From Chloracidobacterium sp. N (lineage in GTDB: Bacteria; Acidobacteriota; Blastocatellia; Chloracidobacteriales; Chloracidobacteriaceae): DNA of 64,000 nt. Made by a program: the position numbers and the translations under genes. Positions within the stretch are counted from its first letter, which is position 1. Each line of letters begins with the position of its first letter. The stretch covers positions 1,827,819 to 1,891,818 of the forward strand of contig NZ_CP072642.1 in the NCBI RefSeq assembly GCF_018304765.1, given 5' to 3'. The notes beneath the pieces were generated by a model. The model saw only the letters and a list, made by a program, of their open reading frames with translations. It did not search any database and had not been told where the DNA came from. Of the stretch, positions 59,145 through 64,000 are shown piece after piece.

Positions 59145-59723
59145 TCAATCAGCCGGGCTGGATGGGGAGGCAAAAAACGCCGCCAGATGCCGCTTCAGCT
59201 CCAGTTTGGCACGAAACAGGCGGGATTTGACCGTGCCGACGGCCACGCCCAGCACTTCGGCAATCTCCTCACAACTGAGGCCGTCGTATTCCTTCAGCAC
59301 GAGGGTATCCCGAAACTCCGGCGACAGACGTTCCAAGGCCTCGCGCACCAGCCGGGCCCGTTCCTGAGTCTCGAACACCACGTCCGGCCGCTCCGCGGCC
59401 TGTGGCTCCCGGGCCGGCGCCGGTTCGTCGTCCGGCGCCGGCGCGACCATCACCCGGTGTTCACTGCGGCGCGTATCGCTGACCAGACGATTGAACGCGA
59501 TCCGGTACAGATAGGTTTTGACCGAAGCCTCACCACGCCAGCTCCCGGCGTGTTCCACCAGGGCGACAAAGACATCCTGACACAGCTCCTCAGCCCGTAC
59601 GGATGAAGACAGGCGCCGCGCCAGAAAACGGTAGATCGCCATCCGGTGGCGTTGGTAAAGCTGGCTGAACGCCTGTTCATCACCCTGCTGAAACGCGCGC
59701 AGGAGTTCTTCATCAGTAGCCAT
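59145..59723 (-). CDS. ECF-type RNA polymerase sigma factor
   Basis: The 192-residue protein has region 2 ('QAFSQLYQRHRMAIYRFLAR', 'AEELCQDVFVALVEHAGSWR', 'SVKTYLYRIAFNRLVSDTRR') and region 4 ('RLSPEFRDTLVLKEYDGLSC', 'EIAEVLGVAVGTVKSRLFRA'). The linker is Pro/Ala-rich. No anti-sigma gene is adjacent; the next upstream gene encodes a DUF4388-DnaJ-TPR protein about 100 bases away. Regulation may therefore be by other means, such as transcription or an unlinked partner. Confidence 0.93.
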   Translation of the reverse strand: MATDEELLRAFQQGDEQAFSQLYQRHRMAIYRFLARRLSSSVRAEELCQDVFVALVEHAGSWRGEASVKTYLYRIAFNRLVSDTRRSEHRVMVAPAPDDEPAPAREPQAAERPDVVFETQERARLVREALERLSPEFRDTLVLKEYDGLSCEEIAEVLGVAVGTVKSRLFRAKLELKRHLAAFFASPSSPAD

Positions 59724-59826
59724 GACCGGCTCGTGGGGTGACGAGCGTTTCTTTCAGCGGGTGGTGGCCGGACCGGGCAGAAGCCGCCTTCCGCTCCGCC
59801 GGCGGTGGTGCCCGGGGCCACGCCCG

Positions 59827-61407
59827 CTACTTCTTGAACAGCTTGTCAAAAAACCCGCCGCCTTTGGTGGACTTGATGGCATCGAGTCCCTTGCGCGCCG
59901 CTTTGGACTCAGGATCGAGGCGCAGGGCTTCATTGAACATTTTTTCCGCCTGAATATTCATGTTGGCGCGGGCATAAAGCTGCCCCAGCGCAACGAGGGG
60001 CGCGGCGTTGAACTGGTCCAGTTCGGCCGCTTTCTTGAGGGCATGTTCAGCTTCCCGCTGCATCTTGGGATGCGCCGCGAGCGTCGTGCCCAACAGCAGG
60101 TGATAGCGGGAGGCGTCGGGGTTGAGGGTCACGGCCTCCCGCAGCAAAGCCACGGCACTGACAAAATCGCGGTTGGCAATTTTGGCGCGGGCGTCCTGAA
60201 AAGCCTTCTCTGCCCGGGCCTCGCGCTGGGCCGTGGTCTCACCCGGTGGTGCCGACGGCAGCGGGGCACTCCCCCGTGGCGCCGGGGTGGCGGAAGCCAG
60301 CGGCATGGGCGTCAGCACCGAGGACTTGTCCCCACCATCCCGGATGGCCTCATAGGCCTCCGTAATCCGCGCGAAAATGGCATCCACCTGGCGGCGGGTC
60401 TCCAGCGTGGCGTTGAGGTGGCGGTCGGGATGAAAGTCCTTGGCCAGCCGGTAGTAAGCATCCCGAATCTCATCCCGCGTGGCATGGGGCGAGACGCCGA
60501 GAATTTCATGCGGATCATTCGTCGTATCGAGCCGGGCCTGCATCGCCAGCAGCATGTTGACGGCCTTGAGCGAGCCGGTCCGCTTGGCGGCAGCGTCCGC
60601 CTCCCGTGGGGGAATCACCGGCGGCGCACTCACCGCCTGCTCGACCACTTCAGCCGGAATTTCCATCTGCCCGGTCTCCCGGTTGACAACCGGCGCGGCG
60701 TGACGCTCCAGAATTCCGGCCGAGATCAAACCGTACAGCGCCTGAAGAACGGCGTTGGGCGGGGCGCTGACCAGCATCATCGCCTGCAACACGTTCATGG
60801 GAATGTTGATACCGTTCACCAACTGCCGCTCGATGGGCTTGAGCGACAACGACTGGGTCCGCAGCAGAGGGTTGCTCGCCGGGCCGATGAGACGGTTCAG
60901 ATCCCCCATCCCACGCTGGATAACACTGAAATCCCGGATGCGGCGGACGCCTTCCAGAATGATGTTCGCCGTCGAAAGCTCCAGCCGCAGGTCATCCGGT
61001 ACGGGTTTTTCCTGGTTGGTAAAGCGATACTGCCCGCTCGTCCACTCGAACATCGAGTAGATGATACCCAGAATCTGAAAGGTGACGGCGTTGGACAGCT
61101 CCCGCTCGGAAATGATGCCCTGCTCGACCAGCACGCGGCCAAACCGCTTCCCACGGGTCATGGCTTCTGAGGCGCGCAGGAAGTTCTCCTGCGACAGCAG
61201 GCCGTGACGCATCATGCTTTCGCCAATGCGGTCGGCGCGGTCATTGCTCCGCGCAAAGACAATGGCGCCGAGTTCAAAGTAGATGGACTTGGTGAGCGCC
61301 TGGTGGTTCACTGTCAGTTCACCGCTCAGACGCCGGGTGTAAATCCGCCGGATGACATCCGGCAGCGCATCCTGAATGAGATCACCCTGCAACAGTGGAC
61401 TCGTCAC
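59827..61407 (-). CDS. DUF4388-DnaJ-TPR multidomain protein
   Basis: A GTG at 61407 preceded by GAGGAG gives 526 residues. The N-terminal DUF4388/PATAN-like part (1-240: 'DVIRRIYTRRLSGELTVNHQ', 'FELGAIVFARSNDRADRIGE') is followed by a DnaJ domain at about 310-375 ('HEILGVSPHATRDEIRDAYY' and the HPD in 'AKDFHPDRHLN'), a Pro-rich linker and C-terminal TPR repeats (430-520). DUF4388 occurs in response-regulator and gliding-related proteins of deltaproteobacteria and relatives. The J-domain suggests recruitment of DnaK. It sits between the pilin-like secreted protein and the ECF sigma factor. Confidence 0.85.
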   Translation of the reverse strand: MTSPLLQGDLIQDALPDVIRRIYTRRLSGELTVNHQALTKSIYFELGAIVFARSNDRADRIGESMMRHGLLSQENFLRASEAMTRGKRFGRVLVEQGIISERELSNAVTFQILGIIYSMFEWTSGQYRFTNQEKPVPDDLRLELSTANIILEGVRRIRDFSVIQRGMGDLNRLIGPASNPLLRTQSLSLKPIERQLVNGINIPMNVLQAMMLVSAPPNAVLQALYGLISAGILERHAAPVVNRETGQMEIPAEVVEQAVSAPPVIPPREADAAAKRTGSLKAVNMLLAMQARLDTTNDPHEILGVSPHATRDEIRDAYYRLAKDFHPDRHLNATLETRRQVDAIFARITEAYEAIRDGGDKSSVLTPMPLASATPAPRGSAPLPSAPPGETTAQREARAEKAFQDARAKIANRDFVSAVALLREAVTLNPDASRYHLLLGTTLAAHPKMQREAEHALKKAAELDQFNAAPLVALGQLYARANMNIQAEKMFNEALRLDPESKAARKGLDAIKSTKGGGFFDKLFKK

Positions 61408-61472
61408 AGCACACTCCTCATTGTGTTCAGGCAGGCAGGGCGGACGCCCCGGATGGCCATACCCGCCGCACC

Positions 61473-62540
61473 TCATTCGACTTCCACGGTCTCACCGTCC
61501 TTGCCCCTGACGACCGGGTCAGACGGTCGCGCCCGCTCTCCCTGGCGATCAGCTCCACGCAAGACACCACTATCATCCATGAGAAACGAACGCCGCCCGG
61601 TTTCCCGGTAGCGTTCCGGCACCGCATGAATCTGAAACGTTGGGGGAACCGTCTGGTTGTTGACCACCACCTCGATGCGATAGCCCCGGTAACGCCCATC
61701 GGCGAGTCCGGTGATCTCCCCTGCCCGGCGCAACTCGGCCAGCGTGCCAAAACGATTCTGCCCGACGCCTAACGCATAGCGTGCCTGGGCTTCCTGCAAC
61801 TGACTGAGCAAAGGTAACACGGCCGCTTCATTGGCGGCGACCCGGATTTCAAACAACCGGTCGAGATCAAACACTTCATCGGTTTGCCCGCCAAAATCGG
61901 CGGCGTACAGGGCAACGATGCGCCAGGTCTTGAGTTTCCGGTCACGGGTGAGCACCACACTGATCACCACGGGCCTGGCTTCTTCGCTGTTGAGGGACGC
62001 CCGCAACTCGACCACGGACAGATTTTCTTCCGTGATGTCCCGGAAGGCGATGTTGCCGACGATGCGCGTTCCCGAACGCAGCAGCATCTCGCGCGCGCCG
62101 GTCCCCGTGGTGATGGACTCCACCCGGACGCCCCGTTCGGCCAGCCGGCCGAGCGGGTGATCGCCCAGCAGGGCCTGCCGAATGTCGTTGTAGGCGCTGT
62201 TGTCGTTGGTGGCCAGACTGGAGAGCGTCGCCTGGGCGCGTTCGGTAAAAAAGGCCCGGATGGCCGGGTCATCCCCCCGAAAGAAGGCTTCGACACAGGC
62301 GGCGACAATATCCACCGGGCGCAGTTCGCGGGAACGCTGGGAAGGCGTCGCCGCAGCGACCGACCCGGCCAAGGGACCGGCCAGGGGCCCGGACAAGGAC
62401 CCGGCCAGGGACACTGGAAGAAGCGCACTGGACAGGGCAAGGGCGCTGACGCCCAGAACAGAGGTGAGACGCAAAAGACGCCAACCACAGACCGGCGTGC
62501 GTATTTGAGAAAGACAAAGAACCTGCATGGGCATCATCAT
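61473..62540 (-). CDS. Secreted protein with pseudopilin-like C terminus
   Basis: The 355-residue protein has a signal peptide (about 20-50; several possible ATGs within the first six codons) and a repetitive Gly/Pro/Leu/Ala stretch ('SGPLAGPLAGS'). A helical/beta central domain (70-215) follows. The C-terminal ~115 residues have a pilin-like pattern: 'LLSQLQEAQARYALGVGQNR', 'FGTLAELRRAGEITGLADGR', 'YRGYRIEV' and 'ERYRETGRRSFLMDDSGVLR'. This is the signature of major type IV pilin-like globular domains, but no N-terminal prepilin motif is present. It probably acts outside the inner membrane. Function unknown. Confidence 0.7.
   Translation of the reverse strand: MMMPMQVLCLSQIRTPVCGWRLLRLTSVLGVSALALSSALLPVSLAGSLSGPLAGPLAGSVAAATPSQRSRELRPVDIVAACVEAFFRGDDPAIRAFFTERAQATLSSLATNDNSAYNDIRQALLGDHPLGRLAERGVRVESITTGTGAREMLLRSGTRIVGNIAFRDITEENLSVVELRASLNSEEARPVVISVVLTRDRKLKTWRIVALYAADFGGQTDEVFDLDRLFEIRVAANEAAVLPLLSQLQEAQARYALGVGQNRFGTLAELRRAGEITGLADGRYRGYRIEVVVNNQTVPPTFQIHAVPERYRETGRRSFLMDDSGVLRGADRQGERARPSDPVVRGKDGETVEVE
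62362..62412 (-). repeat. Degenerate 12 bp coding minisatellite
   Basis: About four imperfect copies of a unit like ACCGGCCAGGGG lie in tandem. They encode the Ser-Gly-Pro-Leu-Ala repeats just after the signal peptide of the secreted protein. The in-frame unit length would allow the copy number to vary without breaking the gene. Confidence 0.6.
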
Positions 62541-62783
62541 TATGGATTGTTACGGCTCGTTTCAAGCCGGTATTCGGGCAAGGTCATTTGACAGCGCCAA
62601 TGGATGCGTTCACCTTGTCATGGCGTATCATACGTCTCATAGGTCGCCCCAGAGGAGTGACCGCTTTGGGAATGACACCTGCTTGGAAAAACAGCCTGGA
62701 GTGGGCATTCAAACGCTGGACGTGAGGGCATCTGCATAGAGGTGGGAAACCACCCTTTGGGTTGCCGCATCGCATGCCGTGCC

Positions 62784-63092
62784 ATGTACGACCGAGTGAT
62801 CCGCCTCCGCGGGAGTGAAACCTACGAACTGGCGACCCGCACCCGTTTCGGTTACGAACTCGATCCCAGCCGCAACTTCGGCATCCGGCTCGTCGTGCGG
62901 GCGTATGTCGTCGCCGAGGACTACAGTATTGAAGATTTCGCCGCCCTGGTCCGAAACGAAGCGGCGCGCCACGAAGAAACGCAGCGTTTTCGGGCGGCCT
63001 TTGCGCTCGACAGCCGCGACCTCGACCTGCCCACCCCGGAAGACCAGCCGCCCGCAACCACGCCCTCCGCTGACACACCACCTGAGCCATGA
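62784..63092 (+). CDS. Small conserved hypothetical protein
   Basis: From the ATG at 62784 the protein has 102 residues: 'MYDRVIRLRGSETYELATR', then 'RFGYELDPSRNFGIRLVVRA', a helical 'DYSIEDFAALVRNEAARHEE' and a Pro/Thr-rich tail. Third positions are strongly GC-rich as in neighbouring genes, and the stop overlaps the cupin start by four bases, both supporting a real gene. I recognise no family. Confidence 0.62.
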   Translation: MYDRVIRLRGSETYELATRTRFGYELDPSRNFGIRLVVRAYVVAEDYSIEDFAALVRNEAARHEETQRFRAAFALDSRDLDLPTPEDQPPATTPSADTPPEP

Positions 63093-63781
63093 CGCCTGAT
63101 GCGTGCCACGGCGGTGCGACGCGGCCGCCCTCCGGGAAACCAACCGCATTGCAGATGATGTTCCGGGATAGCCCCATACGAAGGAATGACGGTCACACCA
63201 TGGAAATGCCCCTCCCACCACTGAACCCCCACTCCCCTTCCGAACCGGTGGAAGCCCCACCAGCCCGGCAGGATACCCCTTCCGCCGCGCCTCCGGTTCA
63301 CCGTTTCACACCGTGCACGGAGCCTTTCCGGTGGGAAGGCGTCCCTGTCACGGCGTACCAGTCCACGCCCGCGACCGCCGCCGACTTTGCCGGCATCACC
63401 CGGCAAACGCTGTTCGGCCACGGCGGCGAAACCATCGGCTTTGAAGTGCGCTACTTCGAGATTGCCCCCGGCGGCTGGTCATCCCTCGAATGCCACGAGC
63501 ATGCCCACGCCGTCATTGGGCTGCGCGGGGTGGGGAAAGTGCTGCTGGGGGACACCGTACAGACACTGGGGTTTCTCGATCTGGCCTACATCGGGGCCAA
63601 CTGCGTCCACCGCCTGGTCAACGACGGCCCGACGCCGTTCGGCTTCCTGTGCATTGTGGATGCGAAGCGCGACCGTCCGCGCCGTCTCCGTCCGGCTGAT
63701 GTGCCGGAGCTGCTGGACAATCCCGCGTTGGCTCCACTCATTCAGCGGGCAGCGGTGCAGACGACACCTTGCCCGGAGTAG
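63089..63781 (+). CDS. Cupin-domain protein
   Basis: The ATGA overlap suggests a start at 63089 (230 residues), although the first ~37 residues look non-conserved and an ATG at 63200 is plausible. After a Pro-rich segment the cupin core (about 100-205) has 'GWSSLECHEHAHAVIGLRGV' with the metal-binding histidines and 'VLLGDTVQTLGFLDLAYIGA', then 'NCVHRLVNDGPTPFGFLCIV'. Cupins bind a metal and act as small-molecule enzymes or sensors; the substrate is unknown. Coupled with the small gene upstream. Confidence 0.82.
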   Translation: MTPDACHGGATRPPSGKPTALQMMFRDSPIRRNDGHTMEMPLPPLNPHSPSEPVEAPPARQDTPSAAPPVHRFTPCTEPFRWEGVPVTAYQSTPATAADFAGITRQTLFGHGGETIGFEVRYFEIAPGGWSSLECHEHAHAVIGLRGVGKVLLGDTVQTLGFLDLAYIGANCVHRLVNDGPTPFGFLCIVDAKRDRPRRLRPADVPELLDNPALAPLIQRAAVQTTPCPE

Positions 63782-63799
63782 CCGGAGACAGAGCGCGGC

Positions 63800-63829
63800 T
63801 TGACACTTTTTTTTGACCGGTGCTAGTTT
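63800..63829 (+). promoter_or_regulatory. Candidate promoter upstream of hrcA
   Basis: TTGACA at 63800-63805 is followed 17-18 bases later by CTAGTT/TAGTTT. The spacer contains eight T residues and a second T8 run follows, giving an AT-rich island unlike the surroundings. No CIRCE inverted repeat is visible. Confidence 0.5.
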
Positions 63830-63866
63830 TTTTTCGACATCTTTTTTCCAAAAAAACCAATGGTTT

Positions 63867-64000
63867 ATGGGCAAACGGCGGGCAGTTCACGGACTTGATG
63901 AACGTAGTCACGAGCTACTTCTGACGCTCGTTCGCCTCCACATTGCCACGGGCGAACCCATTGGCTCGCGGACGCTCTCCAAACAAGCCGGCCAAACGCT
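63867..64000 (+). CDS. hrcA: Heat-inducible transcription repressor HrcA (3' partial)
   Basis: The 44 visible codons read 'GLDERSHELLLTLVRLHIAT' and then 'GEPIGSRTLSKQAGQTL'. This matches the HrcA N-terminal winged helix (the family pattern R-x-x-x-L-L-x-x-V...I-x-T-G-x-P-V/I-G-S-R-x-L-S). HrcA represses groEL and dnaK operons through CIRCE elements. The gene continues past the window. No good ribosome site precedes the ATG at 63867. Confidence 0.8.
   Translation, partial: MGKRRAVHGLDERSHELLLTLVRLHIATGEPIGSRTLSKQAGQT

Noticed and set aside
62584-63260. Overlapping minus-strand frames opposite the small gene at 62784
   Set aside because: The plus-strand gene has the local third-position GC pattern and a four-base overlap with the cupin gene; the minus frames have neither.

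Overview
The window is a GC-rich bacterial chromosome segment, densely coded, with no tRNA, rRNA, CRISPR array or transposase that I could recognise. A chlorophyllide reductase gene (bchY) points to an anoxygenic phototroph. The LptC/OstA and heptose genes point to a Gram-negative envelope, and several secreted proteins look acidobacterial. My best guess is Chloracidobacterium (phototrophic Acidobacteriota). This rests on gene content only and is inference.

Layout. 0-13.6 kb: a partial asparaginase, then a long minus-strand run (lptC/ostA-like, nagZ, mtnA, a membrane glycosyltransferase, gmhB, nuoF, metG), a divergent flavin monooxygenase, and recR with its usual partner ybaB. 13.6-15.7 kb and 30.7-32.7 kb: two inverted copies of a ~2.05 kb segment carrying a polytopic membrane glycosyltransferase and the 3' end of an alcohol dehydrogenase gene. 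They bracket a 15 kb block holding acpP-fabF-ADH, pyrC, dcd, two secreted proteins, a UbiB-like kinase, an MNIO/DUF692 cassette, lon with a redoxin and a thioesterase, and one AT-richer orphan. 32.8-41.1 kb: another glycosyltransferase, a ribBX-type gene, bchY, a deoxyhypusine-synthase-like gene and an RNase E/G with a very large insertion. 41.5-47.4 kb: the rod-shape cluster mreB-mreC-mreD-mrdA-mrdB, apparently one minus-strand operon. 47.7-57.7 kb: a FecR protein, pepA, a ThiF-like enzyme with an enoyl-CoA hydratase, an M61 peptidase, ftsH with a clear terminator, and tilS. 57.6-64 kb: a conserved unknown, an ECF sigma factor, a DUF4388-DnaJ-TPR protein, a secreted pilin-like protein, a cupin pair and the start of hrcA.

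Most promising system: a three-gene minus-strand cassette at 23.4-25.7 kb. It encodes a membrane protein ending in a seven-cysteine Ser/Gly/Cys tail, a DUF692/MNIO iron oxidase with all the expected metal ligands, and a small basic partner protein that overlaps the oxidase gene. I read it as a candidate RiPP-like pathway whose substrate is the tail of a membrane-anchored protein. The second notable structure is the pair of 2 kb inverted repeats. They could invert the 15 kb block and exchange which glycosyltransferase lies behind acpP-fabF-ADH.
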